A stretch of DNA of 64,000 nt from Providencia hangzhouensis (GCF_029193595.2 NZ_CP135052.1:3534001-3598000); one strand, 5' to 3'. Shown: positions 1 through 9,567, counted from the stretch's first letter. The notes: generated by a model from the letters alone, not told the origin. Numbers and translations are program-made.

Positions 1-327
1 TAAATCTTGGTCATAAGCAAAAATAATGCACGAGTTATTCCCTTTGCTTAAAAATTTTGATGTGATTTTTAAAGGTTCTTCACCACAATTTAGGCTACTA
101 CAGTAACCTATCCTTCTAAAATCTTTTTCCATATTTATCAATGTTTGCCTTATATCCTTATCTATTTGGTATTGAATGTAAGTTCGATAGGTTTGTTTAA
201 ATAATGTAGGAATAGCACTCATCGCTGATACACAAACAATGCTACTGATAGCCATTGCCATTAATATTTCAATAAGTGTAAATCCCTGCTGTTTTTTTAA
301 TTTATCGTTATTTAAGGGGTTCAACAT
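1..327 (-). CDS. ppdB: Type IV pilin-like protein, PpdB-like (3' end outside window)
   Basis: Only the first 109 codons are in the window; the frame is open to the left edge. A basic leader ending in KKQQG is followed by FTLIEILMAMAISS, the typical prepilin peptidase site and hydrophobic helix of type IV pilin and pseudopilin proteins. The rest fits a minor pilin with two cysteines (CSSLNC). The ATG at 327 lies inside the end of the upstream pilin gene (its stop is at 323-321), so the two are probably translationally coupled. The ppdA-ppdB order next to thyA matches E. coli. Function is inferred: a minor pilin or pseudopilin processed by a prepilin peptidase and anchored in the inner membrane. 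The exact family cannot be settled without the C-terminus. Confidence 0.75.
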   Translation of the reverse strand, partial: MLNPLNNDKLKKQQGFTLIEILMAMAISSIVCVSAMSAIPTLFKQTYRTYIQYQIDKDIRQTLINMEKDFRRIGYCSSLNCGEEPLKITSKFLSKGNNSCIIFAYDQDL

Positions 328-806
328 TTAGGTACCCCTGTCATTTTTTTATGACTACAGCTTCTAATACGGCCTAATGAAGAAATATAAATTGTGATTT
401 GCTGATTCTGATTTTTTAGCTCTATACTAAAAGCACGGATCGTTCCCTGCTTACCATATAGCTGAATTGAAGTACGGCTTGCTTTACTAAGTTCTATTCC
501 TTGGTGCCTTTTTGCTGTTAACTTACCAACCTCTTGCTTGCTGTTCGCATCTTTAACATCAAGCTGCCAATCATTTCTACCAGCCTTAACGGATAATATT
601 TGATACCTATTTAAATAGACACCTTCTGTCATTTGGCTATAAATAAACTCAGATACTTGCCTAGCCGCATCGATTAACCGCTGCCTTTCTACTTGCTGTT
701 GCCATTGATATAAACCAGAAAAAATAACAAAAGAACAAATAAATAAAACAATCATAATCTCAATTAAGGTGAAACCACGCTGCGTTGTATTTAATTCAAC
801 TTTCAT
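321..806 (-). CDS. ppdA: Type IV pilin-like protein, PpdA-like
   Basis: 161 residues from the chosen ATG at 806, close to the roughly 156 of E. coli PpdA. The leader MKVELNTTQRG precedes FTLIEIMIVLFICSFVIF, a class III signal peptide with the G/F cleavage site and Glu at +5. The frame stays open 43 codons further upstream, but that extension would bury the leader, and a GTGGGG ribosome site lies just before ATG 806. It overlaps the following pilin gene by 7 bases. Probable minor pilin or pseudopilin of the inner membrane; no pilus assembly ATPase or peptidase gene is present in this window. Confidence 0.8.
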   Translation of the reverse strand: MKVELNTTQRGFTLIEIMIVLFICSFVIFSGLYQWQQQVERQRLIDAARQVSEFIYSQMTEGVYLNRYQILSVKAGRNDWQLDVKDANSKQEVGKLTAKRHQGIELSKASRTSIQLYGKQGTIRAFSIELKNQNQQITIYISSLGRIRSCSHKKMTGVPKC

Positions 807-1123
807 TTTGTTGTGACCCCACTTTTTATATGCAAGACAGAGATTGCCAAAAAAAATCTGTCTAGCGAGGTTTGTCATTACAAACTGCATAACGCTTCGC
901 AACAAAATAAATAAATGCATAACAATACAAGTCAATTTGCGAGCTGCTTCGCAAAGAAATAGTTAATTCAAAATAAATGCAAGAAAGTAAATTAATTATG
1001 AACCAAGATAAAATTCATTAAGAAAGATGGGATAGATAAAGGAGGGAGGTTGATGAAATGTAAAAACACAATACTAAGATGGCTTTTCGATAAAACCATC
1101 TTAGTAAACAATTTATTCGCTAA
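807..1123. other. Intergenic region between thyA and ppdA
   Basis: 317 bases without a convincing gene. At its right end lies the thyA terminator (1073-1105). The rest is AT-rich and contains two short copies of CTTCGCAA (about 893-900 and 949-956). It presumably also holds the promoter of the pilin genes, but no clear -35/-10 pair stands out. Confidence 0.5.
1073..1105 (-). terminator. Hairpin downstream of thyA
   Basis: Perfect 10-bp inverted repeat ACTAAGATGG/CCATCTTAGT around a 13-base loop, starting 18 bases past the thyA stop. Read on the minus strand it is followed by ATTGTGTTTTTAC, a moderate T-tract, so it is a plausible intrinsic terminator. Confidence 0.65.
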
Positions 1124-1975
1124 TCAAACAGTAAACGGATATTTGATAGCCTCATGGCACTGGTACCCTTCGAGAGTAAAATCATCCGAAGTCACCCATG
1201 TTTCGAGGTCTTCTAATGTCTGAATTTTGGGGTTAATAAACAATGAAGGGGAAGCAAACGGCTCACGTTTTAGTTGGACATCACGCATTAAAGTCAGTTG
1301 GTTTTCATAAATATGTGCATTCACAATTTTATGGTAAGCCTTACCTGCTTTATGCCCTGTAATACGAGCCATAAGAGCGAGCAAAACAAAACATTGTACT
1401 TGGTTGAAATTTAAACCGAGCGGTACATCACAGCTACGTTGGTAAGATGTTAAATGTAAGGTATCACCTAACAATGAAAAAGTATGAGTATGCATGCAGG
1501 GACGCAAGCAACCCATTTCAAATTCACCAGGGTTATAGAAAGTGATAATTTCTGCGCGGTCATCAATTCCATTTTTTAAGTTATTGACGACTTTTTTCAG
1601 CTGATCTAAATGTGTTCCATCTGGGCGTTGCCATGAGCGCCCTTGAACACCATATACGCGGCCCATATCATCCTCACCTTTGCGATAAGGGTTATTCAGC
1701 CATGCTTGGTTCTCATTTGCATTGGCATTCCATGTATTACAACCAATTTCACGAAATTGAGCCGCATTGTCGTAGCCACGTAGATAACCAAGAAGCTCAG
1801 CTATCGCCGCTTTATAAAAGCTTTTACGAGTCGTAATCAAGGGGAATTGATTATTGCCCACATCATATTCAAGGTCAGCGTTAATAACGGTTAAACAACG
1901 AACGCCAGTTCGTTTATTTTCAACCCATTGCCCTTCATCAATAATACGTTGGCATAAATCAAGATACGGCTTCAT
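1124..1975 (-). CDS. thyA: Thymidylate synthase (long, Haemophilus-type)
   Basis: Makes dTMP from dUMP using methylene-tetrahydrofolate, in the cytoplasm; it works with dihydrofolate reductase (folA at 24.4 kb). At 283 residues it is longer than E. coli ThyA (264). It carries insertions around residues 85-105 ([17 protein letters not shown]), as I recall for the Haemophilus influenzae enzyme. The catalytic cysteine is Cys160 in RPCMHTH, and the dUMP-binding signature [14 protein letters not shown] lies at 178-191. It sits in the normal place between lgt and ppdA, 119 bases after lgt. The sequence is complete and looks functional. The divergence from the E. coli form suggests an old gene replacement. 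Confidence 0.95.
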   Translation of the reverse strand: MKPYLDLCQRIIDEGQWVENKRTGVRCLTVINADLEYDVGNNQFPLITTRKSFYKAAIAELLGYLRGYDNAAQFREIGCNTWNANANENQAWLNNPYRKGEDDMGRVYGVQGRSWQRPDGTHLDQLKKVVNNLKNGIDDRAEIITFYNPGEFEMGCLRPCMHTHTFSLLGDTLHLTSYQRSCDVPLGLNFNQVQCFVLLALMARITGHKAGKAYHKIVNAHIYENQLTLMRDVQLKREPFASPSLFINPKIQTLEDLETWVTSDDFTLEGYQCHEAIKYPFTV

Positions 1976-2094
1976 AGTGACTCTCTTTTAAAAAAATAAC
2001 TTAAGTGGCTAACCTTTGTCTCGTTGTACTTCATTGCTTTATTTACAAAATAGTTATATTCAACAGACTAAGTTAGCCCCAATAATTGTATTTA

Positions 2095-2991
2095 TTAACT
2101 CTTTGTAGGCTCTTTTAGTGGCTTATGGGCTGGCACATTTTTGCCATATTTGTAAGCCCAAACAATCATCAGAACGCCAATAATAATCATCGGAATTGAT
2201 AGAATTTGTCCCATACTAATACCACCAAATAAACCAAGCTGTGCGTCTGGTTGCCTAAAGAATTCAACAATAATCCTAAATGCACCATAACCAATCAAGA
2301 ATAACCCAGAAACACTCCCCATTGGACGAGGTTTACGCACAAATAAGTTCAAAATAAGGAACAGAACAATTCCCTCTAAGAACATTTCATAAAGCTGTGA
2401 TGGGTGTCTTGGTAGCACACCATACTGCTCTAATATGGGTAATAACGAAGGGTCCTGTGCGGCAAGTTGAATATCTTCACTGCGTGAATGTGGGAATAAA
2501 AATGCCCATGGCGTATCGAGTGTTACTCGTCCCCATAGCTCCCCATTAATAAAGTTCCCAATACGGCCCATGCCTAAGCCAAATGGGATCAATGGTGCAA
2601 CAAAGTCAGATACTTGCAGGAAACGACGGCGAGTACGGTGAGCAAACCACATCATGGCACATATCACACCGATTAGGCCGCCATGGAAGGACATGCCACC
2701 ATCCCAAACCTTAAATAGATATAAAGGATCATCAAGAAAAACAGGGAGATTATAAAAGAAAACGTAACCTAACCGACCACCGACAAATACGCCAACAAAG
2801 CCAACATACAGCAAGTTTTCTACTTCGTTTTTTGTCCAGCCACTATTGGGTTTTGCAGCGCGACGCCCTGCTAGCCAAAGGGCAAAAACAAAGCCAACAA
2901 GGTACATAAAGCCATACCAGTGTAACGATACTGGCCCAATCGAGAACATAACAGGATCTATTTCCGGAAATGCTAAGTAGTTGTTACTCAT
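2095..2991 (-). CDS. lgt: Prolipoprotein diacylglyceryl transferase
   Basis: Transfers diacylglycerol from phosphatidylglycerol to the lipobox cysteine of prolipoproteins, the first step of lipoprotein maturation, in the inner membrane. 298 residues with several hydrophobic segments. The family signature [14 protein letters not shown] spans 142-155 and includes Arg143 and Asn146. His103 in [11 protein letters not shown] matches the essential histidine of E. coli Lgt. The start at 2991 gives [10 protein letters not shown], aligning with the E. coli N-terminus and preceded by GGGG; the frame extends seven codons further upstream without a better site. It lies upstream of thyA and 162 bases after ptsP. 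Likely substrates in this window include YgiB. Confidence 0.95.
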   Translation of the reverse strand: MSNNYLAFPEIDPVMFSIGPVSLHWYGFMYLVGFVFALWLAGRRAAKPNSGWTKNEVENLLYVGFVGVFVGGRLGYVFFYNLPVFLDDPLYLFKVWDGGMSFHGGLIGVICAMMWFAHRTRRRFLQVSDFVAPLIPFGLGMGRIGNFINGELWGRVTLDTPWAFLFPHSRSEDIQLAAQDPSLLPILEQYGVLPRHPSQLYEMFLEGIVLFLILNLFVRKPRPMGSVSGLFLIGYGAFRIIVEFFRQPDAQLGLFGGISMGQILSIPMIIIGVLMIVWAYKYGKNVPAHKPLKEPTKS

Positions 2992-3153
2992 TGTTCCCCA
3001 CTTTTTAATCATTAAGCCAACTACTCGTCGACTATTACGTATTCAACAGGCTTCAATTTGTGAAGCCCCTGAAGCATACAACAAAAAGTATAGTCATTTA
3101 TACTTGATATTTTTCAAACTAAACCAAATTAAATACTTACATCTTGTTGTAAG

Positions 3154-5400
3154 TTAAATCCCACCACGTACAAAACCGCCTAAATGGTGTTGCTCCATAA
3201 ATTCACTCGCCTCTAGCCTGACACTATCACTCGTTTCCGCAGACAATAACTTCGGTACTAACTGCGACATCAAGGCTGGGTCAAGCTGGCGGATTAAATA
3301 TTTCATGCGAGGAACACTACGCCCACTCATACTTAAGGAGCGATATCCTAGAGCAATTAATACCATTGCGCTGAGTGGCTGCCCTGCCATTTCCCCACAA
3401 ACACTTACAGGGAGCTGAAGGCGTTGGCACTCTTCACTTACTTTTGCTAAAAAGCGCACAATTGAGGGATGAAGATTATCATATAGCGCCGCTACATGGG
3501 TGTTATTACGGTCAACAGCAAGTAAATATTGTGTAAAGTCATTAGTCCCGATAGAGATAAAATCAACGCGTTTTTTTATTTCCGGTAATAGAAATAGCAA
3601 AGAAGGAACTTCAAGCATAATACCAATTTGGGGCATCTCAACTGGCATTTTTAATAAAAAACTCACTTCGTCCCTTGCTCTTTTTATCAGCAAAATTGCT
3701 TCGTCTATCTCATTAACACTGGTCACCATCGGTAATAAAATACGTAAATTACCTGAAAACATATTCGCCCGTAACATAGCCCTTAGCTGGATTAAAAAAA
3801 TCTCGGGCTGGTCCAGCATGATGCGAATACCGCGCCAGCCTAAGCTTGGGTTTTCTTCGCTAATTGGCATGTATGGCAACTGTTTGTCCGCCCCTATATC
3901 AAGGGTTCTTAACACTACAGGCTTGGTAGGGAAAAGTTGTAAAACTTCTTTATAGAGTTGTTTTTGCTCATCTTCCGAGGGAAAACCATTGTGCAACATA
4001 AAAGGCAGTTCAGTACGATACAGGCCAACGCCATCAACCCCTGTGTTAATCTGTTGCTCGTAGCGCGGACTTAAACCTGCATTAAGGTAAATATGAACTT
4101 GTTCGCCGCCTTTAAGTGTTGCATCTTGTTCAAGAGTTCCTTCCGCTAAGCGACTAATAACATTTTCTTCTTCAATGATTTGCTGGTATTCCTGAACAAT
4201 TAAATTTTCAGGTTCAATAAAGAGCTCACCACGGTAACCATCCAATATTAAATGGCGGTTATGTAATAACGAAGGCTCAATATCCGCCCCCATAATTGCA
4301 GGAATTCCCATAGCTCTGATTAAAATAGCTGAATGAGAATGCGTTGCTCCGTCACGCACAACCACACCGGCAAGTTGCTCAATAGGTAACTCCGCCAATA
4401 CACTAGCACTTAATTCATCAGCAACTAAAATAAAACGTTCTGGCCATTGCTCATTTGCGGTAAGTGAATCATCAAGATGAAATAATAAGCGTTGACCTAA
4501 TGCTTTTAAATCTGCCCCTCTTTCCCTTAAATAAAGGTCACGCAGGCGAGAAAACTGCTCTACATAATTTTCAATAACTGTTTTAACTGCCCATTCAGCA
4601 GTTGCGTTATCATTGATGGAGGCAAACAGATGTTTTTTTAGCTGCGGGTCACTCAGTAAATGATTATAGAGATCAAATATCGCCGCACTTTCTTTTGCCG
4701 AGCTCGCCATAAAACGTTTACTAATACGACGACATTCCGCTGTAGCACTTTCGAGGGCGGCGACAAGGCGTTGTTTTTCTTTGTCGATATCAATAGCGCT
4801 TGCTTGAAAAATACTATCTAAAGAAGGTTGGGAACTATCTTGCCATCCATAAGCCATTGCAATTCCTTGTGATACAGGAATCGCTTTAATTCTATTTTGC
4901 CGATATTGCCCAAAAATACCTTTTGCTTGTGCTTGCGACAAAATCACGGCGAGTTGCATCGACAACGTTACCATGAAAGATTCTTCGGTTTCATTAAACA
5001 GCCGTTTTTCCCGTTGCTGTACGACCAGCACGCCTAATAATTGGCGACGGTATACCACGGGAACACCTAAGAAAGCTTTTAATTGTTCTTCTTTAAGCTG
5101 AGGCAGGAATTTATATTGAGGATGTTCACGAATATCGGCTAGATTGAGCATCTCAGACTGGCGCCCTACGGCCCCTACGACACCTTCATCAAAACCTAGA
5201 CGAATAGCAATCCCGCTAGGTTTTTTTAACCCGCGGGTTGCCATTAAGTAATAGCATTGGCGAGGGTGATCAGCTAAATAAATGGAACAAACGTCTGTTC
5301 TCATTGCTTTGCAGGTCTCATTCACCAACACTTCTAGCGCATCAGTCAAACTTGTCGCCATTGCAACTTTTTCGACAATTTCACGTAAACGCGTCAACAT
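3154..5400 (-). CDS. ptsP: PTS-Ntr enzyme I (phosphoenolpyruvate-protein phosphotransferase)
   Basis: First enzyme of the nitrogen-related phosphotransferase chain (PtsP to NPr to EIIA-Ntr), which signals nitrogen and potassium status rather than importing sugar. 748 residues. An N-terminal GAF sensor domain (about 1-160) is followed by the enzyme I domains. The phospho-accepting histidine is His356 in GATHSHSAILIRAMGIP. The C-terminal PEP-binding barrel contains GVDGVGLYRTELPF and ISIGTNDFTQYLL. The start at 5400 lies 3 bases after the rppH stop, so the two genes form an operon, as in E. coli. Cytoplasmic. The other PTS-Ntr genes (ptsN, npr) are not in this window. Confidence 0.95.
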   Translation of the reverse strand: MLTRLREIVEKVAMATSLTDALEVLVNETCKAMRTDVCSIYLADHPRQCYYLMATRGLKKPSGIAIRLGFDEGVVGAVGRQSEMLNLADIREHPQYKFLPQLKEEQLKAFLGVPVVYRRQLLGVLVVQQREKRLFNETEESFMVTLSMQLAVILSQAQAKGIFGQYRQNRIKAIPVSQGIAMAYGWQDSSQPSLDSIFQASAIDIDKEKQRLVAALESATAECRRISKRFMASSAKESAAIFDLYNHLLSDPQLKKHLFASINDNATAEWAVKTVIENYVEQFSRLRDLYLRERGADLKALGQRLLFHLDDSLTANEQWPERFILVADELSASVLAELPIEQLAGVVVRDGATHSHSAILIRAMGIPAIMGADIEPSLLHNRHLILDGYRGELFIEPENLIVQEYQQIIEEENVISRLAEGTLEQDATLKGGEQVHIYLNAGLSPRYEQQINTGVDGVGLYRTELPFMLHNGFPSEDEQKQLYKEVLQLFPTKPVVLRTLDIGADKQLPYMPISEENPSLGWRGIRIMLDQPEIFLIQLRAMLRANMFSGNLRILLPMVTSVNEIDEAILLIKRARDEVSFLLKMPVEMPQIGIMLEVPSLLFLLPEIKKRVDFISIGTNDFTQYLLAVDRNNTHVAALYDNLHPSIVRFLAKVSEECQRLQLPVSVCGEMAGQPLSAMVLIALGYRSLSMSGRSVPRMKYLIRQLDPALMSQLVPKLLSAETSDSVRLEASEFMEQHHLGGFVRGGI

Positions 5401-5403
5401 AGG

Positions 5404-5937
5404 CTACTTTGCTCCACGCCTACGGTTATTAAAAGAGGGCCGTTGTGGTAATTTTTGTTCCTGTAAAGGCATAACTACGGGAGCGAATTCTTTCATGACA
5501 CGCCGATAAACCTCACGTTTAAAAGAAACCACCTGCCTAACAGGATACCAATAACTGACCCATCGCCAGCCATCAAATTCTGGCGACTTACTGCGCTGCA
5601 CGTTTATATCGGCATCATTGCATTGAAGTTGAAGTAAAAACCAACGCTGTTTCTGCCCAATACAAACAGGTTTTGTATCCCAACGCACCAAACGCTTGGG
5701 TAATTTGTAACGTAACCAATTACGGGTAGATGCCAATAACCTGACATCCTTACGCTGTAGCCCGACTTCTTCGTATAGCTCACGATACATCGCCTGTTCC
5801 GGCGATTCCCCAGGATTGATGCCTCCTTGAGGAAACTGCCATGAGTGTTGACCATAGCGGCGGGCCCATAAAACTTGCCCTTGCCGATTACAAATTACAA
5901 TTCCTACATTCGGGCGGTAGCCATCATCATCAATCAC
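5404..5937 (-). CDS. rppH: RNA 5'-pyrophosphohydrolase
   Basis: Removes pyrophosphate from the 5' triphosphate end of mRNA, the step that exposes transcripts to RNase E. 177 residues, near the E. coli length. The Nudix box is complete at 38-60 (Gly38, Glu44, then RELYEEVGL), supplying the metal-binding glutamates. The N-terminus [17 protein letters not shown] matches E. coli RppH. It is the first gene of rppH-ptsP. The C-terminal tail after about residue 155 is basic ([12 protein letters not shown]), which may help RNA contact; that is inference. Confidence 0.95.
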   Translation of the reverse strand: MIDDDGYRPNVGIVICNRQGQVLWARRYGQHSWQFPQGGINPGESPEQAMYRELYEEVGLQRKDVRLLASTRNWLRYKLPKRLVRWDTKPVCIGQKQRWFLLQLQCNDADINVQRSKSPEFDGWRWVSYWYPVRQVVSFKREVYRRVMKEFAPVVMPLQEQKLPQRPSFNNRRRGAK

Positions 5938-6050
5938 AGACTACCTCAATAACCAAATTTGAAAGATGCCTAATTGTTTCACACATACCTAAACTGGTAA
6001 ACCTATATCAATACAGTTTGCAGATATGTCTGAAGTCACTACAATAGTGA

Positions 6051-6135
6051 ACATCTCAACGGGGTGCCGAAGTTATTTCGGCTGAGAAATAACCCGTAGA
6101 ACCTGATCCGGTTAATACCGGCGTAGGGATTTGAG
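6051..6135 (+). promoter_or_regulatory. TPP riboswitch (THI element) of thiBPQ
   Basis: The conserved thi-box is plain: GGGGTGCC at 6061-6068, GGCTGAGAAATAACCC at 6080-6095, GAACCTGATCCGGTTAATAC near 6099-6118 and GCGTAGGGA to 6129. Helix P1 is closed by CTCAA (6055-6059) with TTGAG (6131-6135). It lies 70 bases before thiB, as expected for thiamine transport genes, where bound TPP lowers expression. The sequence after the aptamer offers two competing pairings that would hide or expose the thiB ribosome site (see the next entry). Confidence 0.95.
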
Positions 6136-6199
6136 CCTCCGTCTGCATATCTGCACCGGTTTCTCCTCAAATCCTGTGTCACTATCTTTTAGCGCAGGA
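6127..6199 (+). promoter_or_regulatory. Predicted expression platform of the TPP riboswitch
   Basis: Two mutually exclusive helices are visible. GGATTTGAG (6127-6135), which includes the 3' strand of P1, pairs perfectly over 9 bp with CTCAAATCC (6166-6174). TCCTGTG (6172-6178) can pair with CGCAGGA (6193-6199), which contains the thiB Shine-Dalgarno AGGA. With TPP bound, P1 forms, the anti-sequestering helix is lost and the ribosome site can be closed; without TPP it stays open. No T-tract follows, so control appears translational. The pairing is read from sequence; the switching order is inference. Confidence 0.65.
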
Positions 6200-6205
6200 A
6201 AAAGC

Positions 6206-7210
6206 ATGTTTAAAAACAAAATTATAGCATCGTTCTTTACCTTTGGTGCACTCAGTTTAAGTCAATTAGCATGGGCGGATAAACCAACGCTTACTGTTTA
6301 TACCTACGATTCCTTTGCCGCAGAGTGGGGTCCAGGACCACAAATTAAAAAAAATTTCGAAGCGCAGTGCGATTGTGAATTAAAAATAGTGGCGCTGGGG
6401 GATGGTGTAGCCCTGCTAAACAGACTCAGAATGGAAGGAAAAAATAGCAAAGCAGATGTGATTTTAGGGTTAGATAATAATTTATTAGATTCTGCTGAAA
6501 AAACAGGCCTGTTTGCTCCTGCCGACATTAATACCAGTGCATTGAAGCTGCCTATTTCGTGGGATAGCTCAACCTTCATTCCTTATGACTATGGCTATTT
6601 CGCATTCATATATGACACTAATAAAATTAAACAACCACCAACAAGTATGGATGCATTATTAAATAGTGAAAATAATTGGAAAATTATTTACCAAGATCCT
6701 CGAACCAGTACGCCCGGACTTGGCTTAATGCTGTGGATTGAAAAACTGTATGGCGACAAGTCTGCGGATGCATGGCAAAAAATGGCAGGCAAAACACTTA
6801 CCGTAACTAAAGGTTGGAGTGAAGCTTATGGCCTGTTCTTAAAAGGGGAAGGTGATTTTGTACTCAGTTATACCTCATCGCCGGGTTATCAAATGCTTAA
6901 TGACCAAAAAGATAACTATGCTGCGGCATTATTTAATGAGGGTCACTATATGCAAGTTGAGGTGGCAGCAAGGCTGAAAAATAGCCCACAGCCGGAGCTT
7001 GCCAAGCAGTTCTTGCAGTTTGTCTTAACACCTGAATTCCAAAATACCCTGCCAACAACAAACTGGATGTATCCGGTCATTGATATTCCCTTACCTGAGG
7101 TATACAACCAGTTACCTCTACCTGAAAAAGCCTTACAATTTAGTTCTCAAGAAGTGGCCAAAGAACGCCAAAATTGGACTCGTTTATGGCAAACCGCCGT
7201 CAGTCGCTAA
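6206..7210 (+). CDS. thiB: Thiamine ABC transporter, periplasmic binding protein
   Basis: Captures thiamine and its phosphates in the periplasm and delivers them to ThiPQ. 334 residues from ATG 6206, which has AGGA six bases upstream. The frame is open further upstream, but that part overlaps the riboswitch. A Sec signal peptide is visible (MFKNKIIASFFTFGALSLS, predicted cut after AWA near residue 25), followed by the solute-binding fold (KPTLTVYTYDSF, PYDYGYFAFIYD). The 3' end overlaps thiP by 25 bases. Expression is expected to fall when TPP is plentiful. Confidence 0.93.
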   Translation: MFKNKIIASFFTFGALSLSQLAWADKPTLTVYTYDSFAAEWGPGPQIKKNFEAQCDCELKIVALGDGVALLNRLRMEGKNSKADVILGLDNNLLDSAEKTGLFAPADINTSALKLPISWDSSTFIPYDYGYFAFIYDTNKIKQPPTSMDALLNSENNWKIIYQDPRTSTPGLGLMLWIEKLYGDKSADAWQKMAGKTLTVTKGWSEAYGLFLKGEGDFVLSYTSSPGYQMLNDQKDNYAAALFNEGHYMQVEVAARLKNSPQPELAKQFLQFVLTPEFQNTLPTTNWMYPVIDIPLPEVYNQLPLPEKALQFSSQEVAKERQNWTRLWQTAVSR

Positions 7211-8790
7211 TTAATTTGTCTCTACTACCGGGGGCATTGGCCTCCGGATTACTGATTACGGTTGCACTCATTAGTTTTGGTGCACTGTGGTTTTTTGCAC
7301 CTGAAATTTCAATGGCTGACATTATTAGCGATAGCTATTTGTGGCATGTGATTGGGTTTACCTTTTGGCAGGCTTTTTTATCCGCCATTTTTTCTGTAAT
7401 CCCTGCTATTTTTCTTGCAAGAGCACTGCACCGCCGTCGTTTTTTTGGACGAACCCTATTTTTACGCCTATGTGCAATGACATTGGTTCTTCCGGTATTA
7501 GTTGCCGTGTTTGGTATTTTATCAGTTTACGGGCAAACGGGTTGGCTGGCTAAACTTTGTCAATTACTGGGATTTAATTACACCTTTTCACCTTATGGCC
7601 TAAAAGGCATTTTGCTAGCACATGTTTTCTTTAATATGCCACTAGCGACTCGTATGCTATTACAGTCTTTAGAAAATATCGCTATTGAGCAGAGACAAAT
7701 TGCAGCACAACTGAGGTTCAATGAGTGGCAGCAATTTACTATTTTAGAATGGCCTTATTTACGGCGGCAAATATTACCTACTGCTGCGTTAATTTTTATG
7801 CTGTGCTTTGCCAGCTTTGCGACTGTGCTCGCTCTGGGCGGAGGTCCTGCAGCAACCACTATCGAATTGGCTATTTACCAAGCTCTTAACTATGATTTTG
7901 ATTTAGGGCGAGCCACTATTTTGGCATTAATTCAGCTGTTCTTCTGTGTCGGTTTAATGTTTATCTGCCACAAAGTAAATAGTGTATTTTCAGTAGGTTT
8001 TAGCCACCAAGCACAATGGGTTGACCCTGCTGATAACGCATTTCGTCGCATTCGAGATTTGTTGCTCATTGTCGCTGCCATGTTATTGCTACTTCCCCCA
8101 CTATTCGCGGTTATTTTCGATGGGTTAAATGGGCAACTTTGGGCGGTATTGCAGCAACCCGCCTTATGGCAAGCCACGGCAACCTCTGTGTTTATTGCAC
8201 TGTGTGCTGGTGCTGTCTGCGTGGTACTTACTTTAATGTTGTTATGGAGCAGCCGTGAATTGCGCTTACGCCAAGCGGCTCGTCTAGGGCAAGCCTTAGA
8301 ACTTAGTGGGTTAATTATTTTAGCCATGCCCGGTATCGTGCTCGCGACAGGTTTTTTTATCTTTTTTAATGAAACGGTAGGCTTACCTGAATCCCCTTAC
8401 CCATTAATTATCATGACTAATGCTTTGTTAGCCATTCCCTATGCGTTAAAAGTATTAGAAAACCCTATGCGAGACAGCGCTGAACGCTATAACCCATTGT
8501 GCCAATCACTTGGCATTTCTGGTTTTAATCGTTTCCGAATTATTGAACTTAAAGCATTACGCAAACCTATTTCCCAAGCTCTCGCATTTGCTTGTGTTAT
8601 CTCAATTGGTGATTTTGGTGTTGTCGCGTTATTTGGCAATGATAACTTCCGCACACTCCCTTATTATCTTTATCAGCAAATAGGGGCTTACCGGTCAAAC
8701 GATGGGGCTGTTACTGCCATGCTATTGCTATTGCTTTGCTTTTGCTTATTTAGCTTGATTGAACGTATATCAGGAAAACACCATGATTAA
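7186..8790 (+). CDS. thiP: Thiamine ABC transporter, permease
   Basis: Inner-membrane channel of the thiamine importer. 534 residues with two fused permease halves, each with several hydrophobic segments and an EAA-type loop that contacts ThiQ (around 170-190 and 430-460). The ATG at 7186 gives MANRRQSL, like the E. coli N-terminus. It lies inside the end of thiB in another frame, so translation is likely coupled. The 3' end overlaps thiQ by 8 bases. The single-chain duplicated architecture is normal for ThiP. Confidence 0.93.
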   Translation: MANRRQSLINLSLLPGALASGLLITVALISFGALWFFAPEISMADIISDSYLWHVIGFTFWQAFLSAIFSVIPAIFLARALHRRRFFGRTLFLRLCAMTLVLPVLVAVFGILSVYGQTGWLAKLCQLLGFNYTFSPYGLKGILLAHVFFNMPLATRMLLQSLENIAIEQRQIAAQLRFNEWQQFTILEWPYLRRQILPTAALIFMLCFASFATVLALGGGPAATTIELAIYQALNYDFDLGRATILALIQLFFCVGLMFICHKVNSVFSVGFSHQAQWVDPADNAFRRIRDLLLIVAAMLLLLPPLFAVIFDGLNGQLWAVLQQPALWQATATSVFIALCAGAVCVVLTLMLLWSSRELRLRQAARLGQALELSGLIILAMPGIVLATGFFIFFNETVGLPESPYPLIIMTNALLAIPYALKVLENPMRDSAERYNPLCQSLGISGFNRFRIIELKALRKPISQALAFACVISIGDFGVVALFGNDNFRTLPYYLYQQIGAYRSNDGAVTAMLLLLLCFCLFSLIERISGKHHD

Positions 8791-9493
8791 ATTGACTCAG
8801 CTAGATTACCAATACGACAACCTGACAATGTCATTTGATTTTTCTGTTCAGTTCGGTGAGTCTGTGGCAGTTATGGGGCCAAGTGGTGCAGGGAAAAGTA
8901 CGCTATTAAGCTTGATTAGCGGCTTTCAATTTCCCAAAAGCGGTACAATTGCGCTCAATGGCGAAGACCATACTTTTAGCCCTCCGGCTAAGCGCCCTGT
9001 TTCTATGTTATTTCAAGAAAATAATTTATTTTCACACCTGACAATCCGGCAAAACATTGGTCTTGGACTGCAACCCAATTTACGCCTGAATAAAACGCAA
9101 ATTCAGCGAGTTGAGCAAATGGCGAGCCGTGTCAGCCTGAGTGAATGTTTAGATAGGTTACCAGCACAACTGTCGGGGGGGCAACGTCAACGCGCGGCAT
9201 TAGCACGCTGCATGATCCGCAATCAACCAATTTTATTACTTGATGAGCCTTTTTCAGCTCTCGACCCTGCATTACGCCGAGAAATGCTGCTATTACTCAG
9301 GGAAATTTGTGCAGAAAAATCAATCACATTGTTAATGGTTTCTCATAATGTTGATGATGCTTTACAAATTGCCCCGCGGACACTGGTTATTGCAGAAGGT
9401 AATATTGCCTACGATGGTGATACTCAATACCTATTACAGGGACAAAGCGCTGCGTCTGCTTTACTGAGTATCATAAGCGTTTCCAATAATTAG
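8783..9493 (+). CDS. thiQ: Thiamine ABC transporter, ATPase
   Basis: ATP-hydrolysing subunit that powers ThiBP. 236 residues from ATG 8783, which overlaps the thiP stop region by 8 bases. Walker A is GPSGAGKST (about 32-40), the ABC signature is LSGGQRQR (about 128-135), Walker B is [13 protein letters not shown] (about 148-160), and the switch histidine is in MVSHNVDD. Length and motifs match E. coli ThiQ. It is the last gene of the riboswitch-controlled operon. No terminator is obvious before polB, which begins 74 bases later. Confidence 0.93.
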   Translation: MIKLTQLDYQYDNLTMSFDFSVQFGESVAVMGPSGAGKSTLLSLISGFQFPKSGTIALNGEDHTFSPPAKRPVSMLFQENNLFSHLTIRQNIGLGLQPNLRLNKTQIQRVEQMASRVSLSECLDRLPAQLSGGQRQRAALARCMIRNQPILLLDEPFSALDPALRREMLLLLREICAEKSITLLMVSHNVDDALQIAPRTLVIAEGNIAYDGDTQYLLQGQSAASALLSIISVSNN

Positions 9494-9495
9494 CA

Positions 9496-9511
9496 CTGTA
9501 TAAATTCACAC
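9496..9511 (+). promoter_or_regulatory. Possible LexA (SOS) box upstream of polB
   Basis: CTGTATAAATTCACAC resembles the LexA operator CTGT-N8-ACAG, with one mismatch in the last base. As I recall, the left half and first spacer bases match the known E. coli polB site. It begins 3 bases after the thiQ stop and 72 bases before the polB ATG. polB is SOS-induced in E. coli. The mismatch lowers confidence. Confidence 0.4.
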
Positions 9512-9567
9512 TATTCGCGTATATTTATCGTAACTATTTTTTATGCAAGTTTTATGCGAGTAGCCTA

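Noticed and set aside
1053..1223. Plus-strand frame starting at ATG 1053 after a strong GGAGGGAGG, about 56 codons.
   Set aside because: It runs through the thyA terminator and then antisense to the thyA 3' end, and gives no recognisable protein. The purine-rich run is probably chance.
3050..3068. Hairpin GGCTTCA/TGAAGCC after ptsP as a terminator.
   Set aside because: A perfect 7-bp stem is present, but no T-run follows on the minus strand and it lies about 85 bases past the stop; status unclear.
3500..3955. 151-codon plus-strand frame inside ptsP, and similar long antisense frames inside parC, hldE and glnE.
   Set aside because: All lie opposite strongly conserved genes and have composition typical of reversed coding sequence.
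7932..8327. 131-codon minus-strand frame inside thiP.
   Set aside because: Antisense shadow of a membrane protein gene; no family resemblance or ribosome site.
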